From contig NZ_LYWZ01000022.1 in assembly GCF_001661965.1 (NCBI RefSeq), positions 868,001-932,000 of the forward strand: a stretch of DNA of 64,000 nucleotides, in the 5' to 3' direction. Every line of letters begins with the position of its first letter. Position 1 is the first letter of the stretch. This document shows positions 27,774 through 36,984 of this stretch, piece by piece. This DNA comes from Croceicoccus mobilis (GTDB lineage Bacteria > Pseudomonadota > Alphaproteobacteria > Sphingomonadales > Sphingomonadaceae). The notes beneath the pieces are model-generated. The model was given only the letters and a program-made list of their open reading frames with translations. It was not told the origin of the DNA and searched no databases. The translations under genes were made by a program, and so were the position numbers.

Positions 27774-28427
27774 ATGCATCGATCGAATGAAACCGTCACT
27801 GCCGAAGCCGTAGAGCACACGCCTTTCAACAATGGTCGGCGTCACTCTCTGGCCGAGGATTTCTACGCCATCACCATCGGGTCGAGCCTGATCGCCTTTT
27901 CGGTCGTGATGCTGAAAGCCGCGGGGCTGGTGACCGGCGGCATGGCGGGTGTGGCGCTGCTCGCGTCTTATCTGGTGCCGCTGCCGGCGACGACGCTCTT
28001 CATCATCATCAACATCCCGTTCTTCTTCCTTGCCGCGTGCGCGATGGGGCGCGCCTTTGCGCTCAAGACGCTGTTCGCCAATGTGGCGATCATGGCGCTC
28101 GGCCTTGTCATACCGCTGGGCTTGTCGGTGGAGGATGTGAACCCCGCCTTTGCCGCGCTGCTGGGCGGCTGGATGGCGGGGCTGGGCATTTTGGTGCTGG
28201 CCCGCCACGGCGCGGGCGTGGGCGGTTCGGGCATCGTCGCGCTGGTGCTGATGCGGTCAAAAGGCTGGAACGCGGGTCGCACCCAGATGATCGGCGATGT
28301 CATCATCCTGTCGGCGGCATTGCTGACACTGGAAATCACGCCGTGGCTGATATCGATCCTGTCGGCGCTGGCGATCAATTCGATCCTGATGGTGAACCAT
28401 CGGCCCGGACGCTACATCGGCTATTGA
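27774..28427 (+). CDS. YitT family membrane protein
   Basis: A 217-residue protein with five or six membrane helices. ITIGSSLIAFSVVMLKAAGLVTGGMAGVALLASY is a strong match in style to the YitT/YczE group (GG.aG.a motif). It is shorter than Firmicute YitT because the C-terminal DUF2179 domain is absent. The function of the family is unsettled (transport is suspected). The start at ATG 27774 follows a Met-rich region without a clean ribosome site, so an upstream start is possible. Confidence 0.75.
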   Translation: MHRSNETVTAEAVEHTPFNNGRRHSLAEDFYAITIGSSLIAFSVVMLKAAGLVTGGMAGVALLASYLVPLPATTLFIIINIPFFFLAACAMGRAFALKTLFANVAIMALGLVIPLGLSVEDVNPAFAALLGGWMAGLGILVLARHGAGVGGSGIVALVLMRSKGWNAGRTQMIGDVIILSAALLTLEITPWLISILSALAINSILMVNHRPGRYIGY

Positions 28428-28457
28428 AGCAAATGCGGCGCGTCCGGGCGCGTGCGA

Positions 28458-28838
28458 TCAAAGCGCCTTGGCGGAAAGCTTGTCGCGGCGGGCCTCGATC
28501 TCGGCCATCTTCTTCTTCGCCTTGGCGAGATCCGCCTGACGGTCGCGCAGGTCGTCCTGCTTGTCCTTCAGCCGGTCCTGCGCGTGCTTCAGATCCTGCT
28601 GCGCATCGCGCAGGTCTTCCTCGTTCTCGGCGATCTTCTTTTCGATCGTCGCCTGATCCTTCGCATTGTCGCGCGCGTCTTCGTTGATCTCGTTCCAGCT
28701 CTTCAGCTGCTTTTCATTCAGACCTTTGGGCGCCTCGACGGTGATGGTCGCCTTTTCGGGCGCGGCATGGGCCACGGGCGCTGCTGCGGGCAGGGCCAGC
28801 GAAAGGGCGACGACGGCGAGGCGGGTATTGAAAATCAT
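28458..28838 (-). CDS. Exported coiled-coil protein
   Basis: A 126-residue protein with a signal peptide (VVALSLALPAAAPVAHA-AP) followed by about 90 residues of highly charged heptad-like sequence (EEDLRDAQQDLKHAQDRLKD and KDKQDDLRDRQADLAKAKKK), a continuous coiled coil. No catalytic motif is present. It probably sits in the periplasm as an extended or oligomeric helix. The upstream palindrome TTACGC-AATA-GCGTAA at 28913-28928 may control it. Confidence 0.8.
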   Translation of the reverse strand: MIFNTRLAVVALSLALPAAAPVAHAAPEKATITVEAPKGLNEKQLKSWNEINEDARDNAKDQATIEKKIAENEEDLRDAQQDLKHAQDRLKDKQDDLRDRQADLAKAKKKMAEIEARRDKLSAKAL

Positions 28839-28912
28839 TTCTATTCAGATCCTTGGGGATTTGTGTGAGCGTTGCTTTTTACCAAAATAGGCTGCCACGG
28901 ACCTGAATAAGG

Positions 28913-28928
28913 TTACGCAATAGCGTAA
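28913..28928. promoter_or_regulatory. Palindrome upstream of the exported coiled-coil gene
   Basis: TTACGC-AATA-GCGTAA is a perfect six-base inverted repeat 75 bases upstream of the ATG at 28838. A second pair (GTGAGCGT at 28865-28872 and ACGCTCAC near 28942-28949) brackets it. Both resemble operator or hairpin elements. The binding factor is unknown. Confidence 0.4.
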
Positions 28929-29054
28929 TTTCAAGGCTATCACACGCTCACCTGAGAGCATGGCGCGATCATATGTGTCGGCAAGTTCATGCAGCCGATG
29001 AAGGCCACCGGACGCGGGCCCCGCTATACCGGAGCCCGCATCGCAATCTGCAAT

Positions 29055-30041
29055 TCAGCGCGCAGCGAAGAAGCTGAAAGTGCCGATTGTGCGCACATTA
29101 TTCTCGTCGGTATCCTGAATACCGGCGGCAAAGGCGGCTTCGGTGCCCTGCGGGCCGTAGAACCAGCCTTCGAACGGGGCGAAGAGCGTGGGATCCTCAT
29201 AGTTGAAAATGCCGCCGAAACCCTGAGTTTCCCCGTCGATATTGATCGTCGCGCCATAGGTCCCGAGGTCGATCGACGCCGGGACGGTGCTGGTACCGTT
29301 GACCGACACCAGCTCCCCGCTCAGCGCCAGCGAGATCGTGATTTCGCCCGTCGTGGCATTGGCGCTCATCGTCTGCGACGAACCGCTGAGGTTGTACACG
29401 GCGAATGTCGCGTCGGGGTAGATGCGATAAAGCGTGCCGCGGGTCGTGAAGTCGGTGAAGGTAATCGGCGATTGCGAAGGCGTGTCGGTCAGCAGCGTCG
29501 GAACGCCGAAATTGCAGCTAGAAGTTTCGACATAGCCGGTGTTCACGTTTTTCACGAAGGCATAAAGCGCGCGCGAATAATCGACCGCTTGCCCACCCGG
29601 CTGCGGCGCGGCGATCAGCAGGCGGCTGGTAAAGCCGGTGCCATCGTCCTTCGCATAGGCGATCTCGATCTCCGGATTGGTGACCGAGCTGTCGATATCG
29701 GCGGAACCGAAGCTTTCTTCCACGCCATAGTTCGACAGGGTATAGCTGTCCTGCGACGCGTCATAGGACAGGGTCACGCCGGGATCCGTGTAAAAGGCCA
29801 TGGGTGGTCCCAACTGGAACACGCCGCTACCCTGATCGAGAGTCTGGCAGGCCATCTTGAACTGCTGGCTGCCGGTCAGATCGGCATAGGCGGTGTAGCT
29901 GGGGCCCGAAGGCGTGGGCGTCGGCGTGGGGCTGGGCGAAGGCGTCACGACCGGTGACGAACCGCCGCCGCCGCTGCCACCGCCACCACACGCAGCCAGA
30001 CAGGCGCTGCCAAGCAGCAACCCAAGCATCCTCAATTTCAT
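29055..30041 (-). CDS. Glycine-linker lipoprotein, possibly TbpB-like beta-barrel
   Basis: A 328-residue lipoprotein. The signal ends in a lipobox (GSACLAAC-GG), followed by a flexible GGGGSGGGGSS and proline-threonine linker (SPSPTPTPTPSG), then a mature domain of beta-strand composition. The C-terminal segment FEGWFYGPQGTEAAFAAGI resembles the FYGP..xE...G pattern of transferrin-binding-protein-like barrels, so it may be an outer-membrane surface or solute-binding lipoprotein. I start at ATG 30041; an ATG twelve residues earlier would spoil the signal. It is monocistronic, with a terminator-like hairpin just upstream. Confidence 0.75.
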   Translation of the reverse strand: MKLRMLGLLLGSACLAACGGGGSGGGGSSPVVTPSPSPTPTPTPSGPSYTAYADLTGSQQFKMACQTLDQGSGVFQLGPPMAFYTDPGVTLSYDASQDSYTLSNYGVEESFGSADIDSSVTNPEIEIAYAKDDGTGFTSRLLIAAPQPGGQAVDYSRALYAFVKNVNTGYVETSSCNFGVPTLLTDTPSQSPITFTDFTTRGTLYRIYPDATFAVYNLSGSSQTMSANATTGEITISLALSGELVSVNGTSTVPASIDLGTYGATINIDGETQGFGGIFNYEDPTLFAPFEGWFYGPQGTEAAFAAGIQDTDENNVRTIGTFSFFAAR

Positions 30042-30116
30042 TATTATGCTCCCCAGGGGCAGGATACCCCTGAGCAAGCAATAATTTGAAATATAGGGAC
30101 AAACAATATTGAAAAT

Positions 30117-30144
30117 TCACACTATCCAGATTTGAATAGTGTGA
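30117..30144 (-). terminator. Terminator-like hairpin after engB
   Basis: On the minus strand TCACACTAT (plus 30136-30144) and ATAGTGTGA (plus 30117-30125) pair over nine bases with a ten-base loop, followed by ATTTTCAATATTGTTT. It lies 11 bases after the engB stop and so probably ends the rpmH-engB operon before the lipoprotein gene. Confidence 0.7.
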
Positions 30145-30155
30145 GGCCCGGTCGC

Positions 30156-30806
30156 TCAGACTTCCGCGCTCTCCAACACGAAGCCGCGCAATTCCGCGAT
30201 GCCCAGACCCTTCTCGCTGCTCGTCACCGAGATTTCGGGATAGGCTGACGAGTGCTTGCGCGCTTCGGCCAAGGTGCGCTCGGTCACGGCTTCCAGTTCG
30301 CTTGCCTTGATCTTGTCCGACTTCGTCAGGACAATGCGGTAAGAAACGGCCGCGGTGTCGAGCATCTCCATGATCTCGTGATCCACCGGCTTGATTCCGT
30401 GGCGCGCGTCGATCAGCAGGAGCGTGCGTTTCAGCACCTGCCGCCCGCGCAGATAGTCGTTCACAAGAAAGCGCCATTTCTTGACGACCGCGAGCGGCGC
30501 CTTGGCAAAGCCGTACCCCGGCATGTCGACAAGGCGGAACTGGAGCGGATCGCCAACGTCGAAATAGTTGAGTTCCTGCGTGCGCCCCGGCGTGACGGAC
30601 GTGCGGGCAATTGCCTTGCGGCCCGTCAGCGCGTTCAAAAGCGAAGACTTGCCGACGTTCGACCGGCCCGCGACGGCAATTTCCGGCACGGTGGGTTCGG
30701 GCAGGAACTTGAGCTGCGGCGCAGACAGCAGGAAATTGACGGGCCCGGAGAACAGGCGGCGGGCGCGCTCTTCATATTCGGCGCGCGCGCCTTCCTCTTC
30801 GGTCAC
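30156..30806 (-). CDS. engB: Ribosome biogenesis GTPase EngB (YihA/YsxC)
   Basis: A 216-residue GTPase needed for assembly of the large ribosomal subunit. G1 is GRSNVGKSS at residues 47-55, G2/G3 regions are [12 protein letters not shown] and [11 protein letters not shown], and the G4 motif is LTKSDKIK. It starts with GTG 30806; AAGGGA lies seven bases upstream and the gene is four bases from the yidC stop, so it belongs to the rpmH-rnpA-yidD-yidC-engB transcript. The length is normal for the family (about 200). Confidence 0.95.
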   Translation of the reverse strand: MTEEEGARAEYEERARRLFSGPVNFLLSAPQLKFLPEPTVPEIAVAGRSNVGKSSLLNALTGRKAIARTSVTPGRTQELNYFDVGDPLQFRLVDMPGYGFAKAPLAVVKKWRFLVNDYLRGRQVLKRTLLLIDARHGIKPVDHEIMEMLDTAAVSYRIVLTKSDKIKASELEAVTERTLAEARKHSSAYPEISVTSSEKGLGIAELRGFVLESAEV

Positions 30807-30810
30807 GATC

Positions 30811-32601
30811 TTATCCCTTCGCCTTGGCTTCTTCAGCCTTGCGCTTTTTTTCCTCGGCCTCGCGCGCCGCGGCTTCCTTGAGCTGCGGGTGACGCGAATA
30901 CAGGTACTGCTGCTGCGCGATGGTCAGCGTGTTCGAGGTGATCCAGTAGATCAGGAGACCTGCCGCGAACGGCGCCATCACGAACATCAGCACCCACGGC
31001 ATGATCATGAACACCTGCTGCTGCGCCGGGTCCATCTGGGCCGGATTCAGCTTGAACTGCAGGAACATGGTGATGCCCAGGAGCAGCGCCAGCACGCCGA
31101 TGGCGAGGAAGCTGGGCGGCTGGAAATCGAGCAGGCCGAAGAGATTGAGGATGTGCAGCGGATCGGGCGCGGACAGGTCCTTGATCCACAGGATGAAGGG
31201 CTGATGGCGCGTGTCGATCGCAATCAGCAGCACCTTGTACAGCGCGAAGAAGACGGGGATCTGCAGGAACATCGGCAAACAGCCCGCGAGCGGATTGACC
31301 TTCTCCTCCTTGTACAGCTTCATCATCTCCTGCTGAAGCTGTTGCTTGTCGTCCTTGTGCCGTTCCTGCAGCGCCTTCAGCTTGGGCTGGATCGCCTTCA
31401 TCGAGGCCATGGACGCGAATTGCTTTTGGGCGATCGGGAACATGACGCCGCGCACGATGACGGTGAGAAGGATGATCGCCACGCCGAAATTTCCGACGAT
31501 GGAATGCAGCGCCTTCAAGAGCCACAGGATCGGCTTTTCGAACCAGAAGAACCAGCCCCAGTCGATCGCGAAGGAGAAATTGTTGATGCCCTGCTTTTCG
31601 TAAGCGGACAGGACCTCGCTTTCCTTGGCGCCGGCGAAAAGCTGGGTGGTCCGGCTGTATTGCTTGCCGGGCTGGATGGTGACCGGATCATAGATCAGGT
31701 CGGCGCGGTAATGTTCGTTACCCAGTGCACGGAACGTGCCTTCGGCCCCGCTCGCATCCGACGGAATCAGCGTGGAGAGCCAGTAGATGTCGGTGAAGCC
31801 GAGCCAGTCGGTCTGGCCCTGTTCCTCGATCACCTTCGCATCGTCGACATCGTCGTAATCGGTGCCGAACTCGACCGAACCGTCGAGATTATAGATCGGG
31901 CCGGACTGCACGTTCCAGATGTCGTCGCTGGCCGTGCGGCTGGTGCGGTTGATGAAGCCATAGGGCTGCACCACCACGGGGCCGCTGCCGGTATTGGCGA
32001 CGGTCTGTTTCGCGGTGATGAGGTAATTGTCGTCGACCGTCAGTTCGATCCCGAAACGCTGGCCCTCGCCATTGTTCCACGTCAGCGTGACGGGGCTGTC
32101 GGGAGAAAGCGGGCCGCCTTCGGTCTGCCACACGGTGTTGGCATCGGGCACGCTCACGCCCTGGCCGACCCAGCCGAACTGGGTGAAATATTGCGCCGGG
32201 GTGCCATCGGGCGAAAACAGGCGGACAGGCGGCGAATCCTTGGCAACCGTCTGGGTGTGGCGGTTGAGCGTCAGGTCGTCGATGCGCGCGCCGACCGGGT
32301 TGATCGAACCCGAGATGGCCGGCGCCTCGATCTTCACGCGGTCGGCTTCGACCAGTGCGGTGGCAAGGTCGCGTTCTTCGGTCTCGATGTCGGATGCGCT
32401 CTTCAGCCCGCCTTCACGGTCGCGGCCGCGCGATGTCGGGGCTTCGTCTTCTGCCGCGGTGGTCGTGACCGTCGGATCGACGGTGGTCTGTTCCACCGGT
32501 TCCGTCGGCTGCGGATAGAAATACTGCATGGCCGAATCCCAGCCAAAGAGCAGCAAGGCCACCAGGACCAGTGCGACAATGATATTGCGCTGGTTTTCCA
32601 A
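30811..32601 (-). CDS. yidC: Membrane protein insertase YidC
   Basis: A 596-residue Oxa1-family insertase. The first helix ([20 protein letters not shown]) is followed by a large periplasmic domain of about 330 residues and five C-terminal helices. [37 protein letters not shown] and [20 protein letters not shown] are signature segments. It inserts proteins such as F0c alone or with SecYEG. The start is TTG 32601. The gene order with yidD, rnpA and rpmH is the standard one. Confidence 0.97.
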   Translation of the reverse strand: MENQRNIIVALVLVALLLFGWDSAMQYFYPQPTEPVEQTTVDPTVTTTAAEDEAPTSRGRDREGGLKSASDIETEERDLATALVEADRVKIEAPAISGSINPVGARIDDLTLNRHTQTVAKDSPPVRLFSPDGTPAQYFTQFGWVGQGVSVPDANTVWQTEGGPLSPDSPVTLTWNNGEGQRFGIELTVDDNYLITAKQTVANTGSGPVVVQPYGFINRTSRTASDDIWNVQSGPIYNLDGSVEFGTDYDDVDDAKVIEEQGQTDWLGFTDIYWLSTLIPSDASGAEGTFRALGNEHYRADLIYDPVTIQPGKQYSRTTQLFAGAKESEVLSAYEKQGINNFSFAIDWGWFFWFEKPILWLLKALHSIVGNFGVAIILLTVIVRGVMFPIAQKQFASMASMKAIQPKLKALQERHKDDKQQLQQEMMKLYKEEKVNPLAGCLPMFLQIPVFFALYKVLLIAIDTRHQPFILWIKDLSAPDPLHILNLFGLLDFQPPSFLAIGVLALLLGITMFLQFKLNPAQMDPAQQQVFMIMPWVLMFVMAPFAAGLLIYWITSNTLTIAQQQYLYSRHPQLKEAAAREAEEKKRKAEEAKAKG

Positions 32602-32697
32602 AATCCCAATCCAGTCGAATTAAAGCTGAGCCATCAATGGCGCGCTGCTTAAGAGCGCTTGGCGAAAAAAGCCAGAAGAGTCCAAACGGCCATGGGT

Positions 32698-32907
32698 TCA
32701 CGGAACCGGATCATGGCCACACCCGCCCCACGGGTGGCAGCGCAATAGGCGCTTCGTCGCCAGCCATCCACCCTTAATCGCGCCATGTTTGCGCAAGGCC
32801 TGAATCGCATATTCGCTGCACGACGGGGTAAAGCGGCACGATGGCGGCAGGATCATCGAGGGGCCGAGTTGCCACAGGCGGGCGATGGCGATGAAGATAT
32901 ATTTCAT
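32698..32907 (-). CDS. yidD: Membrane protein insertion efficiency factor YidD
   Basis: A 69-residue protein with [21 protein letters not shown] and [20 protein letters not shown], the YidD core with its three conserved cysteines (CRF, SCSEY and the C-terminal [11 protein letters not shown]). It is membrane-associated and assists YidC. ATG 32907 opens the core. It lies four bases after the rnpA stop and 97 bases before yidC. Confidence 0.95.
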   Translation of the reverse strand: MKYIFIAIARLWQLGPSMILPPSCRFTPSCSEYAIQALRKHGAIKGGWLATKRLLRCHPWGGCGHDPVP

Positions 32908-32911
32908 CGGC

Positions 32912-33316
32912 CTATTTCCTGCCCCTGGGTTTCCGCCCTCTGGGCTTGCCCCGGCGCGGGGGATCGCCCTTGCCTTCGGCCGCGCGGGTAAGGGCTGCGC
33001 GCAATTCATCGCGCAGCTTGGTGAAATCACGCTCGATCCCGCCATCGCGGCCGATCAGCACATGATCGTGCCCGGGCAGGCCCAGTTGCGGCAGTTCGGC
33101 ACGCAGCAATTCGCGAAAGCGACGCTTCATGCGGTTCCTGACGACCGCGTTGCCAACCTTTTTCGTGATGGTGATGCCATAGCGCATGGTATCGCCCTCC
33201 ACTTCGTTCGGGCGCGCCAGCAGTACGAAACCGGGGCGCGCCACCCGCAGGCCTTTATTTGCTGCGAGGAAGTCGCTGCGTTTCTGCATCACGATGGGTG
33301 CCGAAGGGGTGGTCAT
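32912..33316 (-). CDS. rnpA: Ribonuclease P protein component
   Basis: A 134-residue protein with [19 protein letters not shown] and the RNR-like [20 protein letters not shown], the RNA-binding motif of RnpA, which helps the RNase P RNA to trim tRNA 5' ends. The C-terminus has an Arg/Lys/Gly repeat tail ([12 protein letters not shown]), longer than in most relatives. It is preceded by rpmH, with a terminator-like hairpin at 33344-33383 in between that may lower its expression relative to rpmH. Confidence 0.95.
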   Translation of the reverse strand: MTTPSAPIVMQKRSDFLAANKGLRVARPGFVLLARPNEVEGDTMRYGITITKKVGNAVVRNRMKRRFRELLRAELPQLGLPGHDHVLIGRDGGIERDFTKLRDELRAALTRAAEGKGDPPRRGKPRGRKPRGRK

Positions 33317-33343
33317 GGGGCGGAATCTAGGCGTGGGGGGCGG

Positions 33344-33383
33344 AAAAGCAAAACGCCGGCCCGGGCGATCCCGAACCGGCGTC
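33344..33383 (-). terminator. Terminator-like hairpin between rpmH and rnpA
   Basis: On the minus strand ACGCCGG (plus 33377-33383) pairs with CCGGCGT (plus 33353-33359) around a GC-rich loop, followed by TTTGCTTTT. It lies between the rpmH stop and the rnpA start. It may make rpmH mRNA more abundant than rnpA by partial termination. Confidence 0.6.
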
Positions 33384-33427
33384 TTGAATATCGTCTCGCA
33401 AATCGCGTGAGCGTGGGCGGTGAGGCC

Positions 33428-33562
33428 TCAGGCGCTCAGCTTGTTGCGACCGCGGCTGCGACGGGCGCGCAGAACCTTGCGGCCACCGGGGGTGGCCATG
33501 CGGCTGCGGAAACCGTGGCGGCGCTTACGCACGAGATTGCTCGGCTGAAAAGTGCGCTTCAT
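33428..33562 (-). CDS. rpmH: 50S ribosomal protein L34
   Basis: A 44-residue ribosomal protein too short for routine calling. It begins [20 protein letters not shown] and continues with [18 protein letters not shown], the invariant L34 sequence. It is the first gene of the rpmH-rnpA-yidD-yidC-engB cluster. Its upstream region (33563-33775) separates it from the divergent comM gene. Confidence 0.98.
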   Translation of the reverse strand: MKRTFQPSNLVRKRRHGFRSRMATPGGRKVLRARRSRGRNKLSA

Positions 33563-33775
33563 GGCGTAATTCCCAATTCAAATCTGTGTTACGGCGCAAC
33601 TGCGGATCACACCGCGCCGCGCCAACAAAAAGGGCCGCCCAAAGCGGGCAGCCTCGGCTGTGGAGGCGCGGATACTGGTCCGATGGCTGTGAGTCAAGCG
33701 CCAAGCGGGCTGGACATGCGATGCGCCGCTGATTCATAGCCTTGGGCCGGAAAGTCGCAAGGGTTCGCATATATC

Positions 33776-35284
33776 ATGGTCGCACTGGTGCAGACAGTGG
33801 CCTATCTTGGCCTGGAGGTGCGCGCCGTCGAGGTGCAGTGCCAGCTGGCAAGCGGATTGCCCGCTTTCCAGATCGTGGGCCTGCCCGACAAGGCGGTGGG
33901 CGAAAGCCGCGAACGCGTGCGCGCCGCGCTGGCCGCGATGGGCCTTGCCCTGCCGCCCAAGCGCATCACCGTCAACATGTCGCCCGCCGACTTGCCGAAA
34001 GAAGGATCGCATTTCGACCTTCCCATCTCACTCGCCCTGCTGGCTGCGATGGGGATCACCGATGGCGAACAGCTTTCCGAATATGTGGCCGTGGGCGAAT
34101 TGGCGCTGGATGGGCGAATCGTCGCCGCTCCGGGCGCTCTGCCTGCCGCGATCCACGCAGGGCAGAACGAAAGATCGCTGATCTGCCCCGCCGCGCAAGG
34201 AGCCGAAGCGCGCTGGGCGAGCGAGACCGGAATCGTCGCCGCGCCCGATCTTGTCAGCCTTTTGAACCACCTCAAGGGCACGCAGCAATTGCCGGTGCCC
34301 GATCGGGGCCGGGTGGCCGATGCGGCGATCGGTCCGGATCTGAAGCAGGTGAAGGGACAGGAAACGGCCAAGCGCGCGCTGGAGATCGCCGCGGCGGGCG
34401 GTCACAACCTGCTGTTCGTCGGCCCTCCGGGTGCGGGCAAATCGCTGATGGCAAGCTGCCTGCCCGGCATATTGCCGCCGCTGACGACCGAGGAGATCCT
34501 TGAAACCTCGATGGTGCAATCGGTCGCAGGGCTGTTGCAGGACGGGCAGATCAGCCGGGCGCGGCCATTCCGCAGTCCGCATCATTCGGCCAGTATCGCG
34601 GCGCTGACAGGCGGCGGGCTGAAAATACGCCCCGGCGAGGTCAGCCTCGGCCATCTGGGCGTACTTTTCCTCGACGAGTTGCCCGAGTTTCAGAGAAATG
34701 CGCTCGATTCGCTGCGCCAGCCGCTGGAAACGGGCGAAGTATCCGTAGCGCGCGCAAATGCGCATGTGACCTTTCCGGCGCGGGTGCAATTGGTCGCGGC
34801 GATGAACCCGTGTCGCTGCGGGCATCTGTCCGATCCGGCGCTCGCCTGTTCGCGCGCACCGAAATGCGCAGCCGATTACCAGTCGAAAGTGTCGGGGCCG
34901 CTGCTCGACCGCATCGACCTGCATGTCGAGGTCGAGCCCGTATCGGTCCGCGATCTGGCCCTGCCGCCGCCGGCCGAAGGCAGCGCAGAAGTGGCGGCGC
35001 GGGTGAGGGCGGCGCGCGACATTCAGACGCGTCGTCTGGCAGGCACGCCCATGCGCGACAATGCGGGGCTGGCCGGCGATGCGCTCGACCGCTTTGCAAC
35101 GCCAGATGATGCGGGGCGCGACCTCCTCATGCAGGCGGCGGAAAAGATGCGGCTGTCGGCGCGCGGCTATACGCGGCTTTTGCGCGTAGCGCGCACGATT
35201 GCCGATCTGGCTGGCGCTGAAAGCGTGGGCCGCACCCATGTGGCCGAGGCGCTGAGCTATCGGCGGCAAGCGCCGCGCGCCTAA
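33776..35284 (+). CDS. comM: YifB/ComM family Mg-chelatase-like AAA ATPase
   Basis: A 502-residue protein. The N-terminal Lon-C-like domain begins VALVQTVAYLGLEVRAVEVQ and has LPIS and DLPKEGSHFDLPISL. The AAA core starts at the Walker A GPPGAGKS (about residues 217-224), with the ChlI-type VLFLDELPEF Walker B, a Cys-rich NPCRCGHLS zinc-like segment and a C-terminal QIAAEKMRLSARGYTRLLRVARTIADLA-type helix set (LSARGYTRLLRVARTIADLA). ComM is a branch-migration helicase that promotes integration of incoming DNA in natural transformation. It overlaps the convergent kinase gene by 4 bases. Confidence 0.95.
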   Translation: MVALVQTVAYLGLEVRAVEVQCQLASGLPAFQIVGLPDKAVGESRERVRAALAAMGLALPPKRITVNMSPADLPKEGSHFDLPISLALLAAMGITDGEQLSEYVAVGELALDGRIVAAPGALPAAIHAGQNERSLICPAAQGAEARWASETGIVAAPDLVSLLNHLKGTQQLPVPDRGRVADAAIGPDLKQVKGQETAKRALEIAAAGGHNLLFVGPPGAGKSLMASCLPGILPPLTTEEILETSMVQSVAGLLQDGQISRARPFRSPHHSASIAALTGGGLKIRPGEVSLGHLGVLFLDELPEFQRNALDSLRQPLETGEVSVARANAHVTFPARVQLVAAMNPCRCGHLSDPALACSRAPKCAADYQSKVSGPLLDRIDLHVEVEPVSVRDLALPPPAEGSAEVAARVRAARDIQTRRLAGTPMRDNAGLAGDALDRFATPDDAGRDLLMQAAEKMRLSARGYTRLLRVARTIADLAGAESVGRTHVAEALSYRRQAPRA

Positions 35285-36816
35285 GCGCCGATATTCGAAA
35301 GCAGCGCGGTCATCACCACCCTGAGGCCGGTCTCGCCGAAATCCATCGTCACTTCGCCTTCGGGGTCGACGCCGCGTTCGATGAGGCGGGTGCCAAGTCC
35401 CCTGCGCTCTGGCTTCTGCGCGGGAGGTCCGCCGTTCTCGGTCCAGCTCAGCGTCAGCTGCGATTCGCCCTCGGCATCCGGTTCGCAAAAGGCATGCAGC
35501 ACGACCTGACCGTCGGGGACGGACAGCGCGCCATATTTCATCGCATTGGTGCCCAGCTCGTGCAGGATCATCGACAGCGTCAACACCGAGCGCGAAGACA
35601 GCATGCAGTCGCAGCCGGTCACCTCGACCCTCTGCTCGATCCCCAGCTTGTCGAACACGCTGCTGGCAAGCTCGTGGATGCGGCCCGATGCGCTCGAGCG
35701 GCTGAGCAGAAGATCGTGCGCGGTCGACATGGCCGCGATCCGGCGGTTGAATTCGCGCACGGGTTCGGGGTCGGTCACGCCGCGCAGCGTATGCCCGGCA
35801 ACCGCCTGCACCAGCGCCAGCGTATTTTTCAGGCGGTGTGCGATCTCTTCATTAACCGCGTGCTGTTCGGTCACGTCAGTGACGATGCCGACAAGGGTCG
35901 CGCCGTTTTCACCATCAGCGGGAACAACGCGGGCGCGCATCTCGACCCAGCGGACCGCGCCGTCATTGGCGCGAATGATCTCATACTCGTTGCTGAACTG
36001 GCCATCGGCATCGGCAATGCCCTGATCCTCGATCCGGGTTTCAAGCGGGACCTTGCGCAGCTTGCCAATGTCCGCGCCGTCGAGGACATCGACATTGTCG
36101 AAGCCGTGGATGCGGCAGAATTCGGGGCTGACCTTGACCCGGCGCGTCTCGATATCCAGCTCGAAAGCGCCGATATTGCCCGCTTCCTCGGCCAGCTGCA
36201 GGCGCTTGCTGGTGCGTTCGAGCACTTCTGTCTGGCTGCGATGCAGCTCCACCTCGCGCGCGGCCTGGCGCAGCGCCTTCCTCAGCTCAAGCTGGTCGAC
36301 GACCTGTCCGGCCAGCGCCTTGAGGATGCGGCGCTGTGCCGGGTCAAGCCCGGCGGGCCGGGGCTGCTGGTCAAGCACGCAGAGCATGCCGATGATCGTG
36401 CCCGAGGGCGTCACCAGCGGCGCGCCTGCGTAAAAGCGCGCGCCCTTGTCGCAGGTGACGAGGGCATTGTCGCAGGTCCGCTCGTCCACGCTGAGATCCG
36501 GGATGACAAGCAGTTCGGTCGAATGCATGCCCTTCGCGCAGACCGATTGTTCGATCGGGGTTTCACAGGCATCGAATCCGAGGCGGGCCTTGAACCATTG
36601 CCTGTCTTCATCGACCAGGCTGATCAGCGCGGTCGGCGTCTTGCAGACCGTGCGAGCCATGAAGACAATTTCCTCGAATGCCTCTTCGGGTTCGGAATCC
36701 AGAACCTCGTAATCGAGAATCGCGGCTGTGCGTTCCTCGGCAAGGCGATTCGCCTCACGCGGATCTGCCTTCCCGCCAGTTTCCGGGCGGGGGCCAGAGA
36801 TTTCGCCGTATGCCAT
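35281..36816 (-). CDS. HWE-family sensor histidine kinase with GAF and PAS domains
   Basis: A 511-residue soluble kinase. Residues about 30-180 form a GAF domain (EEIVFMARTVCKTPTALISL, FKARLGFDACETPIEQSVC). A short linker leads to a PAS domain near residues 210-325, and the kinase core begins EIAHRLKNTLALVQAVA, where H is the phosphorylation site. The N-box HELGTNAMKYGAL and the WTENGGP box define the HWE subgroup, common in alphaproteobacteria. No membrane segment is present, so it senses a cytosolic signal. I use ATG 36816, with AAAGG upstream; a GTG at 36822 is possible. No response regulator is adjacent. Confidence 0.9.
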   Translation of the reverse strand: MAYGEISGPRPETGGKADPREANRLAEERTAAILDYEVLDSEPEEAFEEIVFMARTVCKTPTALISLVDEDRQWFKARLGFDACETPIEQSVCAKGMHSTELLVIPDLSVDERTCDNALVTCDKGARFYAGAPLVTPSGTIIGMLCVLDQQPRPAGLDPAQRRILKALAGQVVDQLELRKALRQAAREVELHRSQTEVLERTSKRLQLAEEAGNIGAFELDIETRRVKVSPEFCRIHGFDNVDVLDGADIGKLRKVPLETRIEDQGIADADGQFSNEYEIIRANDGAVRWVEMRARVVPADGENGATLVGIVTDVTEQHAVNEEIAHRLKNTLALVQAVAGHTLRGVTDPEPVREFNRRIAAMSTAHDLLLSRSSASGRIHELASSVFDKLGIEQRVEVTGCDCMLSSRSVLTLSMILHELGTNAMKYGALSVPDGQVVLHAFCEPDAEGESQLTLSWTENGGPPAQKPERRGLGTRLIERGVDPEGEVTMDFGETGLRVVMTALLSNIGA

Positions 36817-36984
36817 TGTCACCGGACCTTTAACGACTTTGCCTTTTGGGGTGAACAGAAAAGGACCATCGGTTTATTGTTTACAGGTTTCGTCATGAAT
36901 CGCGGCTGCACCATCTTTCAAATCGGCTGGCCAACGCCTGCGAAATTGCGCATGCTGCCATAAAGGGACCGGCGCGAGAGCCGG

